A DNA stretch of 64,000 nt from Monomorium pharaonis (Eukaryota > Arthropoda > Insecta > Hymenoptera > Formicidae): positions 3,329,136 through 3,393,135 of the forward strand of contig NC_050473.1 of assembly GCF_013373865.1 (NCBI RefSeq). Reading direction: 5' to 3'. Every line of letters begins with the position of its first letter. Position 1 is the first letter of the stretch. The notes under the pieces are model-generated. The model was not told the DNA's origin, made no database searches, and saw nothing but the letters and a program-made list of their open reading frames with translations. The position numbers and the translations under genes are program-made. Positions 22,386-36,266 of the stretch are shown here, piece by piece.

Positions 22386-25300
22386 TTACAGAATATCGAG
22401 ATTGAAGCCGGCCGTAGAGTCGAGAGAATTAAGCAGCTCCTGAGCGCTGAAGTTTGACGTGTCTCCCGTAGGAAGGTTCTCAAGGAATTCCAGGCTGAAA
22501 TCGGGCGCCGCCACGGACGGGTCCGTAGTGGTGGCCGGTGGTGGCGGCTGGGTGTGCTGCTGCGGTGGCGGTAGACTGCGCACTCCTGGGCTACCCGCAC
22601 CGTACTGCTGATGCGGATGCAGCGGGGAACCTAAACACACAATACATCGAGTCCAGTTAAATGCGTCGAATATTAATACAAATATTCATGGTATAAAACT
22701 TGGAGAACGGATAATCTCACGAAGATTCCGTTTGATTTGTATGATCAGTAATTAATCTCGAATATGTCGTAACGTCCTTGCTTTCTATTTATAGTAAAGA
22801 TTCCAGTAATCAGACATTTAAAGTTGTTAATTGTTTTAAGGACTCACGATATAAAAGAATCTAATTACATAGAAAACTTCTTTCTTGTATAATATTTTTT
22901 TAATATAAAATGTTTCATATTTGTGTATGTCAATAATAACGTTTTAGTCTTTATATTTCAGTTAAATATATATATTTAATTATGTAATTAACTAAAATAT
23001 AAGATCTATTATTAACACACAAAAATATAAAACATTTTTTAATTATTTCGAAAATAATTAGGACGTATAAAGTGTATCTAAATGAATCGATATTCAAACA
23101 CTCTAAAATACTTGTCCTAAATGCACTATTTATAAAATAACAACAAAATATAAAATAAAATTTATCTTAATAAATAATGTTTCTTTAAAAAATTTAAAGA
23201 ACATCGTCAAAGTATAAATTCTACGATTTGTATAAGAAAATCATTTTTAACGTTGATACTTTTTTAACGTTTTTTACAATAGCCTGCCTTATAAATATTT
23301 TTTAGTAAAGATTACATTTTAACATTATAATAAAACATATTTAAGATTTCTTATAAATGTGTTAAATATAGGGCCATGTTCTAGGACGTTTATCTTACTC
23401 GAGATGATCTCACAAATGGTTACTCACCGGTCCCGGTAACATTGACCGAATTCACGGACGTTGTCTGTGACATCTGCATCTGCAGGGACATTTGATTGTT
23501 GTTCTGCTGCATGGCCAACGTTTGTTGTTGGTGCTGTTGCGTCAACAGCTGTTGCATCTGCGTGCTGTTGGCCATCCCTGAACCGGCTATACCGCCATTC
23601 TGCGAGCGGATTAATTGTTGGTGTTGCATCTGCGCCGCGGTCATTTGCATCGTGCCGCCCGCGCCACCCATGCCGAAAGCACCTACAAAAAATCGTGCAA
23701 TTCAGTAAAAATCCCGCATTGATTCGAATAATTTTCACGAAAGTAGCAAGTAAAATTCGCAGGAGACTTAATTCTCTATGAATATAATTTGCATTTATGC
23801 GTTTGTGTCCAAACAAAACGCACATTCACCTCGACAGACAATAGTGTTGTCAGGTTTAACGTGTCTTGCTCGTACAAATTCAGTTGTCTCAATTTGATGC
23901 CTCAATTCTATGGTTCGCCAAATCCATTTTTTTAAATAAGTAATTTTCTCTTAAAAATTACCTTGAAAATAATGGTAATTGTGAAACAACGTGAACCTCG
24001 AAGAATTTTACTATACTTCTAACAAAATTTACTAAAACTTCGGAAAGTTTTATTAAAATTTTAGTAAATTTTGCAAAAAGTATAGTAAAATTTTTCGAGG
24101 TTCACGTTGTTTCACAATTACAACGATTTTCAGGATTATTTTAAAGAGAAAATTCTCTCGGTGTATCAACTCTCCTGCTATTCGCAGCGAAATCAACAGC
24201 CTCGTTGCATCATCGCATAAAGCATCCATCATAAACTTTTTTTATGAAGAAATAAAAAATGAGGGACTTTGAGATTACAAGAAATTTTAATGAATAGAAA
24301 TCGATTGGATGAGTTATTCAGATTTATAGGAAAAATTATGATCAAAGAATTTCATTTCTTCATATTAAAATAAATTAATCTAATTTTATTACGTCATTGT
24401 TTTCGTTCACTAGTGTATAGAGTGTATAAACTCAAAAGATCTTACTCTGATAAAACATTCTGATTTTAATTTCACTGAAACCCTCAACTTCGATTCTACT
24501 TCAAGTGTCCAGATTAAAATTAATGTGCTGTTTCCATTGAAAGTAAAATAGAAGTAAAGAAGATCGATATTTCAATAGAGCCTACTTAACTTTTGCATAT
24601 TTAAATATAAATATGTGATTATAAACAAATCTTCATAGGTAATTTCTTTGTTTTTATTTTCTTCCTTTTTAAAATATTAATTAATGTTAAAGTTTCATTA
24701 TATATCTAAATATCGTGACTATATGTCACGTTTAGTTTTCATTTCGACGACTGAGATAAATGGTAATTGTTATTGGCATTACTTACTTTTGATCGGTTTG
24801 ATCAACTATAGTTTAGTGTCAATTCACTACCATTCTGAAATGAGTAGTTTAATGCGTTTCCATCGACTTAAATTTGGTTCTACCTTCTTCTTTCTTTCTT
24901 TCTCTCACCTTGGTGACTTTGCTGATTGAATTGTGAGCGCATTTGCGCCTGAAAGCCTTGCTGCTGCTGCTGCTGCTGTTGCTGTTGCTGTTGCTGCATC
25001 AAAACGTGTCGCCACTCCTGCTGGGCGCCGCGACCCGCGATACTGTTTCCAAGGCCGTCCGGAGGTCCAACGCTGACGTTGGGCGGCCGTTGATTGTTGG
25101 TTCTCGGGTAGCCTAGCCGCTGGTGCATTTGATGCATCCCGCCGATGGCAGCCATCCCGCCGCCGCCCATGTACATATTACCGCCGGCCGCATGTAACGC
25201 CTGCTGCTGCTGCTGTTGCGCCATTTGCGGCCTCATCATCGGACCTGCGAAAAACATCCGTACGCGCCGTAATGTAGGACGTTCGCCCAATGGCGGCTGT

Positions 25301-28300
25301 TGCTGCTCTTACTTAACTCTAGGCTATTACCATAGATCTAGGAAATTCGAACAGAAACTTCTATTAGCTATGATATCTGGCATGAACATGTAGGCCTGTC
25401 TAATTAAATTTTTTTTATAATTCTGTTTGAGCTTTTAGAAAATTTATTTATTTTAATTACTTATTTTTTAAAGATTTTACAAGAGTTTTTAAAGAGTAAA
25501 ATAAATGAAATAAACCGGGTACTCTATAAAAATTTGTTTTGTGTTAAGCTTTCGTAACTTTTTTTCTATTTACGGTTTCAAAATAAAACTCATGTATTTC
25601 GCTTTGGCAAACTTTGGCGTTTCGATTGAAAAGAAAAGAGATGAAAAATATTACTGTTTAAGGTAGGATGAGCCAATAAAGAACTCTTCAAAGGGTCTTC
25701 AAAAATCTCATGATTGTACCGACGTAGACAAAAATTAAAGACAGTAACAAAGTTAAACTTGCGCAAAAACAAAGAATTCATGATGGCGTGACTACATTAA
25801 ATTCAACTAAATCGAGATTGTAGGTCGTGAGATGACATAAAAAAGGCGGACCGGAGGTAAATTCGAAAACATGAAATTTGTGGGAAGAACGCGCGCGGTT
25901 AAGATCTGCATTCCTTCTGATTTCCTTCGGTTTGGATGGAATCTTGGGAAAACCGGCGTCGACCCGCGATCGATAGGAGTCTTGTAGAGGCCAAGATATA
26001 TAAGGATAGTTTCGACTCCCCCTCTCTTCATCCTCTTGCCACCCCTCGCCGCCTTCTACCTTTCTTCCTCTGGCTTTGGAGCGAATCCAGCGGAACGTCA
26101 GCATCGCGTTTACGCTCGATCGAATTCTTTCCGCGCTAATATTCAAAACGTGTAATCCACGCCAAAATGGTTGTTAAACAACAGTGAACACGAGATATCC
26201 GTTATCGAGCAACGGGTTCTATCGTAGTGTTGGTTTTTCTTGCGAAATTGTGAAGCTCTTACATTAAGATTTAGACGTTAAACTGTAAGGTACAAACACT
26301 GAAAAAATGTTTTGGGAATATCAATGAAACAGTGTGATAGAATGCATTTTGATGAGATCAAACAGAATTTCTGATTATTATAATTAGATTCGATATTTTA
26401 CAGCTTATAGAACATTTGTTAGACTTAGCTATAGGAATTTGGTTAGCATTTTTAAACTAGATCTAGAAAACTATAGTTTTATATTTCTAAAATTTTGTAA
26501 TTATAAAAGTATATACTCTCTCTTGTAATTACAAATTTTTTAAATAAACAAGTATAATAACTTAACTAAATAAATTTAATAATAAGTTAAAATTAAACTG
26601 ATTGTGAAAGGTGCAAATAACACAAAAAACCCATTTTCAAAAAAAAAAAAAAAAAAATCTTGTGCTTAATAATATTTCTATATTACTCTTTAAATACATT
26701 TTTTAATTTCAAAAAATTTAATTATCATTATCATGAATTTTGATATATTTTACAAGAAGAAAGTAATCATCAGGTAATTTCTAAACAAAATGTGATTCAT
26801 TCATATTTCAAATATGATCTACCAAATCTCCAATTTTTGCAATCAATTTTTTTTCTCGTATGTATTAATTGTAGTCATTTCGCAAAATTATATGTAGCTC
26901 CCGTGTTAAAATTTGGCTGTTAAACTGTAAGATAAAATATAAAAGATCGCACGTATAACGGGCCGGTGAGATTTTTTTCCTTCGGTGTACTTACCCGACG
27001 GCGGCATAGGTTGTTGCGTAACTCTGCGCATGGGTCCAGCGTTGGCGAACCTCGCTTGCTGACCCATACCGATACTAGCGTGCATCATCTGCGCCTGGGC
27101 CGCGGCCTTGTATTCGGGCGGTGGTGGCCTTACGCTTCCCATTCCACCTGCCATATGCTGCTGCTGCTGCTGCTGCATTACCTGTAAATGTAAAAGTAGG
27201 AACGCATAAAAATCAGAAAAAAAAAAGAAAACAAGAATAACATGCATACATACAGAGAACGGCCTAACAGGCAGAATCAAAATCTTAATTAACCTTTCGG
27301 AGCTGACGTTAAAATCTATTATACATGTCTTGAAAATAGCAAATTTATTTTAATTCAAATACACCTTTAATTCAAATACCACTCAATTCATTGTGCGGTT
27401 AGTATTTACTTAACTTACGCACTTAACTGCATATTGCCATACTCCAGATGGCATATTTACGTAAAAGAATTAACTTTCTGTTGTTTTTTTCCTTTAAAGA
27501 AAGATCCATTTGTTCTGCGTGAGCGCGTACACAGTTAAAGAATTTGTAAAAAAATTGTTAAATTTAACACATCTAGCACGTCCCAAATAATTCACAGAAA
27601 TTTTTCCGTTAATTTAACACATTAAGTATATGTTGAATAACAGCATAAATATTGTTATGTTTTAACATAAAAATAAATGTAAATTATATAATTTGACATC
27701 ATTTTTATGTAACAATTACACACTTAAATTAACACAACAGTAATATGAAAAAATTTTAACATAAAAATTTTAGCAAGGACCGATTTTAACATAAAAATAA
27801 AATGTTTTTACTGTGTATGAAAATAAATTGTAATCTCCTATTGCGTGTGACCATTCTACTCACGTATTGTTTCCTTCCTGTCAACAAAATGTGACTATTA
27901 TTGACGCTGGACCTGTATGACTCATTAAATTTATGTTGACTAAGAGACACTAATTTAAAAATTAAGAAATCCAAATAAACTTGTGCAGAAGAAGAAAATG
28001 AGTATTAAGTTTATTTTAATAACAATAATTCAAGATGTGTAACAGAGGGCGAGTCTAACAGATCCGCCGTCAGATCCGAAGGATTAATTAAACGTTAGGA
28101 GAAGATAGAGATATCAAAATTGCGCTGTGCATCTCGCATCTCCGAAGCCTGACGACTCGCTTCGAGCGAGTGGAGACTTGGAAAGTTGCCTTTGGTTCGG
28201 CGAGAATCAGCGCGCGCTGAAAATCCCAATGCGCGGTTTTAAGGTCGGCTCCCTGTCGCTCTCTCGTGATGTCTCGAGAGAACGAGAGAGCAGAAGGGCG

Positions 28301-31300
28301 TTGCTCGCCTAATCGCAGGTTGTTGCTCGGTCGAGAGTGGAAAGAGACGCCGGCCGACGCGCGACGATGGACGAGATGAGAGGAGAACGGAGGAGAGCGG
28401 CGCGAGATGAGAGAACGAAAGGGTGAATGTATCCGACGGGCGGCAGCTCGCTTCGCCGCCGCCGCCGCCGCCGCCGCCGCCTGCATTGTCGTCTCCCTCG
28501 CCCCAGACTTTCCTCGCGTAACACCAGGAACCGGGAAACGCAATCCCGGATGCTCTTGCACAACCGAGATCGCCGTCTCGCCGTTACCGCCGATCAATCC
28601 CGGCAAATCGCGCGCGACGATGCGCCAGCGCAATAGGTCACCGATTATTAGCATCATTATTCAAAAGAAAAGAAAGTACAGTACATTTCCGTAGATCGCG
28701 ACAGACTTGGGGAGAAACGCGAGAACTTGAAATGCACACTTGAAAAACGGTTTTGCTAAAGCATCTAAAAATTGAGATACAAGATATGAAAACACCTTTA
28801 TTAAACTATGAAAATAATTAGGTATGAGGAAAAAAAGTTGTTAATTTGACTAAATTTCTCAACTCAATTAAATCTATTTAATTCAAGCATTTATATATTT
28901 CAATCAAATATATAAATATTTGAATTAAAGCTTATGCATTTCACGTATATACGTTGAATACTTGAACTGAAGGAATTTAATCAAGTTGAAAAATTTAGTC
29001 AAGTTAACAGCATTCTTTTCTCAGTGTAGGACGCTCAAACTGATTTTCTATAACGTCAAAATTTACGCAGCAATGTTCATTATGTATTGAACACATCTTT
29101 CATAATTATTTTTATAATCAAATAAAATTATTCAGATTTGTATCCAGCGACTAAGTATACATCATTGTTCTTGTTGTATATTTTTGAGAACTTTGAAAAT
29201 ATTCTCAGTTTTCCTTTTTTTTTTATTTTGATCATTGTAATTCTCCTCTATTCACGCGAACGGATTTCGTAATTTTGCAAAAAATTACCAGGGATTTTAT
29301 CTCATCTCGGATTTTGATTCGCACTTCTATGCTACCTTATAACGAGATTGAATCGATTTCTGCAAGTGTTACGAGCCCTGGCAATTCCTAGAACTCATAG
29401 ATGATGCTCCTGTTGTTCCGTGCACGTTAACTATCCTAATAGATCGGAATGGATACAGGGCCGATTATCCCGTCAATTCCAATATCATCGCGAGGTTGCG
29501 CTAATCGAGATCATGCGCGCGCGCTTGAGTGCGGAAATCCGAAAGAGAACTGCGAAATTCGATAAAGACATCGCTCTATCATTTTTAACGCTTTTTACTT
29601 TGCGTTAAAGATACATCGACACTATTAAATCTCATACTCTTTTCTAGTAACTTTACGATTTTATTACTGTTAGTTAAAAAATGTGTAACATTATGGCTGG
29701 CATTATTATTTTTGTCATTTTTTTCCTTTATATCTCTTTGTTATCTCTCATATTGCACTACTACTTTATTTTTATACACGTCTCATTTGTTAATTTTATT
29801 CGTTTGCATATTTTTTAAGTTGGCAATCAATTAGTTCGTTATTTCGTGTAAGCATATATGCTATTTTTATTTCTATCATAAGATAAACTTAAGTTTGAAG
29901 GCATTATAATGTCTCATTTTCTTGAAATGCATTTTTCTTTACTTTATTTCATTAACTCATATTTCTTTTATTATTCGCTCTTCAAAGAAAAGTTGTTATT
30001 ATTATAATTATTTGCATGCGCTTAATATTAGTACAATAGATTAAGAAACATTAAGTTCAATATAACTATTCAAACAAATATAAATATTACAGTATATGCA
30101 AAAGTACGTTGATAAGTGACACAAAATTAAGTGATCCATAAATAAGTGAGAATTACGTCTCTGTTTATTAGGATTGTTCTGTCCGTTATTAATCGATTAT
30201 GTGCGCACATAAATGCAAAAACGTGTTTCGAAGGAAAGCAATCGATTCGCGCATGCCAGCGCTGGCCGAGTACTCTCCGCCCGGGAGATAAAAAAATCAC
30301 ATCGGGCTGGCTGCGCGCCGTTCTGGATGATGCACCACTTCATCGCCCGAAGCACGTCCCTGGTAGAACTGCGGGATGACTAACCAACTGCGCGAAACGT
30401 GCAATTAGTAACTGGAGCACCGAGCGACCGTCGTCTTTGGTACCTTAGCATTATCGAGATAACAATCGGGCCGTTGCGAACTGAGTCATCTGCCAATGGG
30501 CGACCACGAATGTTGCCGGGATTCCGAGCAGCTTCGTCTACGCCACGCAATTTCGCAATTGCCGGATCGACTTCCCGCCAACGCGACGCGACGCTTCGAC
30601 CGTCGCTTTTCGTCGATAAACCGGCCAAGATGAATCAGGCTGCGCGCGATGATAAATATATGAACGCAAAATTACTTAATCTAATTTAAATCAATTTAAA
30701 AGTTTAGTTAAGAACGCGGCTTCCGTGCACCAGATCACGAACGTATAACACTTGGATGTACTTTGATCGAAGAGTTCGACCGGAGGCTTTTACGAGAATT
30801 AAAGAGTCATTAAAAATAATGCCATTCCCTATTAAATTCTCTTCAAGGAAAGATAATCCGAATAATTCTCTCGTTAGAATATACTTAATCTTAGGATATC
30901 TTTTTTTTGCTCACTTGTGAGTGTCAATTAGGATTTGCAAGACCTTGTCAAATATTTTGATATACATGAATTCTAATGTAACTGTTATTAATTCGTAAAA
31001 TTTTGTTTTTCATTACAATTTAGAATAGGGACATACTATCAAAAGTTGAATGTTATTAGTTACATTATATAGGATAATTGTTTTAAAAAAAGTGTTGCTA
31101 TGATTTGGAAATGTACAGGTTTTTATAAAAATATTGTTTGTTCTACTCTACACTTTCTTCTCTCTTTTGCATTTTAAATTTTCAATAATAATGTTGCAAA
31201 GAGGAAATAATTCTAATAACTTCAACTGCAAGGAGTTAACATATCTACTTTTCAAAGTTATCACTTTTATGATTTTGATTTCTGAAGTAATTAAAAGTTA

Positions 31301-32325
31301 TATTTGATTTTCTAATAAGATTACAATAAAATATATATATATAAAACTGTTTTTAATGTTTCGAAACAATATTAATCTGTTAGGAGTGCAGTTTTTATAT
31401 ATTTTTGATCGATATGGGATTTGAGTTATTTCGATTACTAGAAATAAGGTTAGATTATGATTTTAAAGAACAAAATTTAAAATTTATTACTCACAAAATG
31501 AAAAGAATTGAAAAATCTATTTATCTCGATGTTAAACCAGGATCTAAGAGATCCTGAACAATTCTTTGAACTCATACTACGTAATTATGAAATAAACCGA
31601 ATAACAATATTGCGTGAATATATTCTCAACATAACAATATAAAAACTTTTTTCATACTGCCAACATTAAAAATTAAAATTTTCTCAAATTGTTAGAAAGT
31701 TGAAGTTTTTAACAGTCAGATCTATGATTAACGTCCTTTAATTAAACAAAAGAGAAAAAAATTTCGAAAAGAATGTACATATGCGAGGAGACTGAGACAA
31801 ATTACATTGTTGTCTATGCGACACAACCTCTACGAACATCTCTTGGACAAATATTATCAAATTCGTACTCCTTCACATCTTCCTATATAAAAAAGCTCCT
31901 ATATAAAAAATGATTTGAACAAAAGTTATTCAGATACACTTAAAGTAAAATCGTATATTCAAATTTCTTCGCGCCATATAAGCTAAAGTAAATAAATTAT
32001 TCCGCATAACGTCTTCTTAAGATATTACAACACCGGTCGGTCCTCCGAAAGTTAATCTCGCGTGAAGTGATCACCGAGAATGCTAATTTGCCGATATCTC
32101 GGGTTTCCCTCGATATCACGGGATGCTCCCGCAGGAAGCTCCGCAGCGGCGAACACGGCGCAAAAACTTTTTTGTCCATTGTTCCTCGTCTCGGGGAAAG
32201 AAAGCCCTCCTCTGTCCCCGCTTCACTCGCGCTATTTGTCCTATTTGTGTCGCTTCTTTCAACGCGACGGGGCAGAAGTTGCAAAAGACCTAGCAGCGAT
32301 ACCTGTTGCATACGGACGTCGCGGG

Positions 32326-32418
<93 letters not shown>

Positions 32419-34318
32419 CTCGCTGGATATGAGCTTAATGTCTCAGATAATGTGCCATCGCGCTGCTATCTTGTGATCGTCTACCTGCATAGGCGATTGT
32501 CGGTGGCAAAAGCTCCGCGAGACGATATCGTTTATCGATGTAACGACTCGGAATCGGCGATTCTCCAAGCAGGACGACGTTGGCGAAGGTGCGAAAGTGC
32601 GTGGAGGACGATAATAATCGCATAAAGATAAACGTTACACGTATGTGAACGCTACTGCGAGACGATTCGACAGTAAAGTAGCGAATCAAACGTAATTTAC
32701 GTGAAAATGACTTTGCGCGTTTTGTTCGCGTGCGATATTGCATACGAAAATCTGGATGGAGGTCATTTACGTCGATTGCGATATCATTCGAGCGGCGACA
32801 CGTGTCGCCGTCGACACGTGTCATCACCGACGGGACACCGTCGTTCCATACAACGACACAACCTCTACGAACTTTGCGAAATACCTGCACCTCGCGTGTA
32901 AAACAATCCGGAACAACGAAAATTTTAGTGATGGACGAAAATAAGAATTTCAAGATCTTGACAGGAACACTAATTTCTTGTATATGAGATAAAACTTTGA
33001 GGGTTTTTCTAATTTTTTATAATAAGTACAAAATTTAAAAATAAGCGTCAGATTTAAAATGGAAACATTTCTGAAATATAAAATATATTAAATATTTTCA
33101 ATTATTTATATAAGCACAGTAAAGATTTTTAAAAAGGTAGCACTTAGGCCATGTTGATTACATATGTATGGCTTAGGTATACGTATATTTTCCTCTATTT
33201 CATAAATATTTTTCAAAAAATGTGAAATAAAAATCAACATGTTTAATTAAATATTTATTAACATACTTATGGAAAAATTATACATACAACTGTTTATTAA
33301 ATATAAAACTGTTTATTTACTAAGAGGCGTTATCTTAATGTTTGCATATTAAAAAGCTCCTCCAATTAACTGAAGAAAGACAAGAAATACTAGTCAAAAG
33401 TTAAACACTAAATAAAGAAACAGAATCTTAACTTTTTGTATGATAATAAGATATGTTTTCTGCAGTGTTCCTGGTCATAGTGATTTCACCATATGCAAAG
33501 AGTTCTTTCTTTATTTATAAATAAGATGTTTTAATAAAAATTTAAAGTAAATATAGTGTTGAAAAGCATAAATAAAGAACTACAATAATTTGAATTATGG
33601 ATATTTATAACTGTTACGTGATAGTTATACAAAGCAGAAATTTACCTCTGAAGTTTTAAATTTAGATGAGCACAATTATTTAAATTGTGATTATAAGCCG
33701 TAGAAAGCAGATATTGATTAGTTAACTGGCATAAATACATAGTATCGACTTCCTGAATGATATATTAGCGTTATCTGTATAATTTGTTGGGTAACTATTT
33801 GGAAATAGGAGGTGAGCAAAATTAGGTACAGGTATATATTTGATAAAAAATAAGACAAAATTTCTTGCATTATGATCAAGAAAAATCAATAAAAAATGAT
33901 TGTCTTGAAATTCTCGTTTTGTCGTCCATCTCTAGAAAATTTGCAGTGCAAATGACAATATCGGGCGGCTTACCTGTTGCGCGCGCATCAATTGCTGTTG
34001 CTGGAGAAGCTTTGCGTGCTGGTGCTGATCGACCTGGCCTGGCGGCACCTGCTGCGGATGGCCCCGCGTGCCCGGGCCGGCGGCACCCGGCTGCGGCACT
34101 CCGCCGGCGGCCGCTGCCGCCGCCCGTTGCCGCAAACTCTGCTGGGTGAAGTTGATGGTCTGGGACTGCGAGACCGAGCAGTAGGTGTCAGCCTGATTCG
34201 CCGACGGCCCGGCCTGATTCTGCGCCTGCTGCTGATTGAAGTACATGCCCTGTTGCGCCGCGACGGACACGACCGGCTTCAGATCGCCCGTGAGCTGCAT
34301 GTGCTGGCCCGCCGACAC
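22386..34318 (-). CDS. mam: Mastermind, glutamine-rich Notch co-activator: C-terminal five coding exons
   Basis: Mastermind bridges Notch intracellular domain/CSL complexes to the transcription machinery in the nucleus. Minus-strand exons are 34318-33974 (phase 0 entry), 27181-26995, 25244-24909, 23682-23428 and 22630-22386. All have AG/GT borders and compatible phases, giving 455 aa to the stop. Exon 1 of this set contains the segment SQTINFTQQSLRQR plus Ala- and Gln-rich sequence. Exon 2 has RPPPPEYK, which matches the RPPPDYK motif of vertebrate mastermind-like proteins. Exon 3 has QEWRHVLM followed by about 13 consecutive Gln from CTG/TTG codons. Exon 4 is Met/Gln-rich. The last exon ends in an acidic, hydrophobic tail (FSLEFLENLP, SAQELLNSLDSTAGF) that could be an activation segment. 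The N-terminal basic helix that contacts Notch/CSL is not in this set and was not found up to 64000. Alternatives are another Q-rich coactivator such as taiman or a Med15-like protein, but the RPPPPEYK motif argues for mastermind. Confidence 0.82.
22631..23427 (-). other. mam last intron
   Basis: AT-rich intron between the final two coding exons, with a GTGAGT donor and a TTTAG acceptor on the minus strand. Nothing else was recognised in it. Confidence 0.7.
23683..24908 (-). other. mam intron carrying a fold-back element
   Basis: Intron between exons 25244-24909 and 23682-23428. The only structure seen is the palindromic element at 23941-24153, annotated separately. Confidence 0.7.
23941..24153. 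mobile_element. Fold-back MITE, arms about 100 bp
   Basis: The left arm (TAATTGTGAAACAACGTGAA, then CCTCGAAGAATTTTACTATAC) is almost perfectly mirrored on the right (TATAGTAAAATTTTTCGAGG, then TTCACGTTGTTTCACAATTA), around a loop of fewer than ten bases near 24041. Arm similarity continues outward into TTTTCTCTTAAA / TTTAAAGAGAAAA. The very short loop and near identity suggest a recent or structurally conserved insertion. No coding capacity. Confidence 0.85.
25245..26994 (-). other. mam intron, nothing notable
   Basis: Intron between exons 27181-26995 and 25244-24909. It has a poly-A run at about 26640-26657 and a moderately GC-rich part at about 25830-26110. No additional exon was recognised. 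Confidence 0.6.
27528..27817. mobile_element. MITE with TACACAGTWAAA ends
   Basis: The left end TACACAGTTAAAGAAT (27528) is mirrored by ATGTTTTTACTGTGTA (ending 27817). The interior is AT-rich, with repeated TTTTAACATAAAAAT and AATTTAACACA motifs. The outer TA on each side could be a TA target duplication of the Tc1/mariner type. Confidence 0.7.
28455..28481. repeat. (GCC)n trinucleotide repeat
   Basis: Nine GCC units inside the intronic GC-rich island. They read as poly-Ala or poly-Arg in spurious frames. Confidence 0.95.
28741..28790. mobile_element. Fragment of the AAGTATCTAAA palindromic MITE family (family B)
   Basis: TTTTGCTAAAGCATCTAAAAA here matches, in reverse complement, the right end of the element near 60560-60580. 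The opposite end was not convincingly found, so this may be a truncated copy. Confidence 0.4.
32328..32416. repeat. Long (CT)n microsatellite
   Basis: About 89 bp of uninterrupted CT dinucleotide in the large mam intron. Leu-Ser repeats read from it are artefacts. Confidence 0.98.
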
Positions 34319-36266
34319 CTGCAATAACAAAACGAAATATATTTCACAGACATTTTGCAGTTCGTCCGATAGATCGAACGATAAAAATTCGACTTCTAAT
34401 AGAAATAAAAGAAAATACATTTTATTGCAAGAACTAAATATAACAGTAATAAAGGGCTGACACCAAACACAATTTTTATGCAAATGGTTTTATTAATCGT
34501 GATGAATATTTTGTTAATTATATGTGGAGTAATCAATTTTATAAAAAAATGACAGGCTATCACTTTTTTTGTTCATTATCACTAGAGATCTAGAATTAAT
34601 ATTTTATTTGTGTTAGAGATGGCCGAAGCGTCTGCAAATATTTGAACAAAATTTATGGTAATTAAAAAAAAATTTGCGCTCCAAGTACCACGCGTACGTT
34701 CTCATTAGCCTTCTTAACTAATTATCCTTGTTAAACGTAGTTGTCTGTGTGCTAATTCTTCAAAATGTATTTCTCTTCGGTGAAAACTTCATACAGGCTA
34801 ACGGTACCAATAATATTTCAGCTCCTTCTTGAGCCAGCTTCGTTCTTTGACATAGAAATGTAATACGGACTTAATGGATCTCGTGTCGACGCTTGATTAT
34901 GATGTCGAACTGCCATTATGAACGTTCGCACTCACGGATGGGAGTAATGGTGGAGTGAAATATATCGGCTTTCTTATTATTTCGAGAATTACTAATTCTG
35001 TCACGGTTGTTGCCTATTTTTTTTTAACGCTCGAACGCTGTTGATCAACAGAAAAATAAATACGAGACGAGAATTAAGATTAAGTAAGTATAGACTTTCG
35101 GTGCAGAACTGGACGTTAATATTGTGCATGTCGCCGCCGCATCTGGCAAGGCTTTACTTTATCACGGCTGATGTTCAAGCGTCTCTAGTGTCAGGTAAAC
35201 ATAACGGCGAAATGTAACTGGTGTTTAACACCAGGTGAGTTTTTCACGCGCGCGCGCGAGATCCTTTTTACGACGCGACGGTGTAATAACAAGTTGCCCG
35301 TTTTAAATCAGCTTTAAACACGGGATTTGTCTGTCGAACGGGACACACGCGAATGGCCAACGCTAAAAGTCGGTCTCCGTGCTTCCTTAGACACTTTAAC
35401 GACACGCGTGATTACACAGTAGCTAACTCGCTAATTGCGCGCACGCGGGATGCGCGGCGAAAATGTTATGAGGGCTATAAAACGTTATGAAATTGCACCG
35501 CTCGCCCGCCCAGTAATCATCTCGCTATATCAACATTTCTTTCTCTCTTATTTTCCTTTCATTGTGCCGGCCGATTTCTCGCCGCGAAACGCATTACGGT
35601 CTCCAAACCTTAAAGATTTTCCGAATGTAAGGTCAAATTTAAAAGCGCTAATAAACAAGTTCTTTCCAAATAAATTCTTGATCAAATTTGGAGAATAAGT
35701 TTATAATGAATAAAAAATATAAATAGGTATAAAAAGTATTTAAATATATTTATCTTCATTACATAACTTTTGGAATTATCATTGTAAGCCTTATCTACAT
35801 TCATGAAAAAAAAGAGATTAATTAAAGAACATTTTGAAATTAAAAGAAATGAAGTTTCACCGTATCATTTTCGCGTAAGAAATTGACACCATACTAGTAA
35901 AAAAGTGGCAATGCTTTCACTACATTAAAATTATTATTAAGCTATTCTTTTTAAAATAACAAATCGTTTTTATTGCTTAAATTTTGTTCATTATTTATTA
36001 TTTTAAAGAGACAGCAATGCTCCTGTGTTAAAAGATATCTATAAATTAAAAAATCACGTAACTTTTCTCTATTTTTTTTAAGTTAGACCATTTAAATTTG
36101 AAATTGTTTTCATTCGTTAACTCGTAGTGATGAAAAAATGTTTTTCGAAGGCGGTAATGGGATATTATCGTCACGTGTGGTCAGGAATTTCTGAAAAAAG
36201 GCAGCAGAAAAGATCGAGCGACTATCGTTCCGTTGTCGTCGCGGATACGAAATGACTATCGTTCTC
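34319..36266 (-). other. mam intron or upstream region, nothing recognised
   Basis: Upstream of the first recognised mam exon on the minus strand. The acceptor TTGTTATTGCAG at 34330-34319 shows that an exon must exist further right. No candidate for it was seen here. Confidence 0.6.

Larger units (their letters stand above)
27182..33973 (-). other. Large mam intron (6.8 kb)
   Basis: Intron between exons 34318-33974 and 27181-26995. It holds a TACACAGT-ended MITE, a (GCC)n tract inside a GC-rich island (28090-28690), a second GC-rich island (30240-30640) and a long CT repeat. The islands are the best places to look for intronic enhancers or alternative starts, but no motif shows a function. 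Long open frames there are arginine/serine/alanine-rich and follow base composition; I do not call them genes. Confidence 0.6.

Noticed and set aside
28088..28657. A 189-codon open frame with an alanine run
   Set aside because: The alanine run is the (GCC)n repeat. The rest is Arg/Ser-rich, as expected from a CpG-rich island, and it lies inside a mastermind intron.
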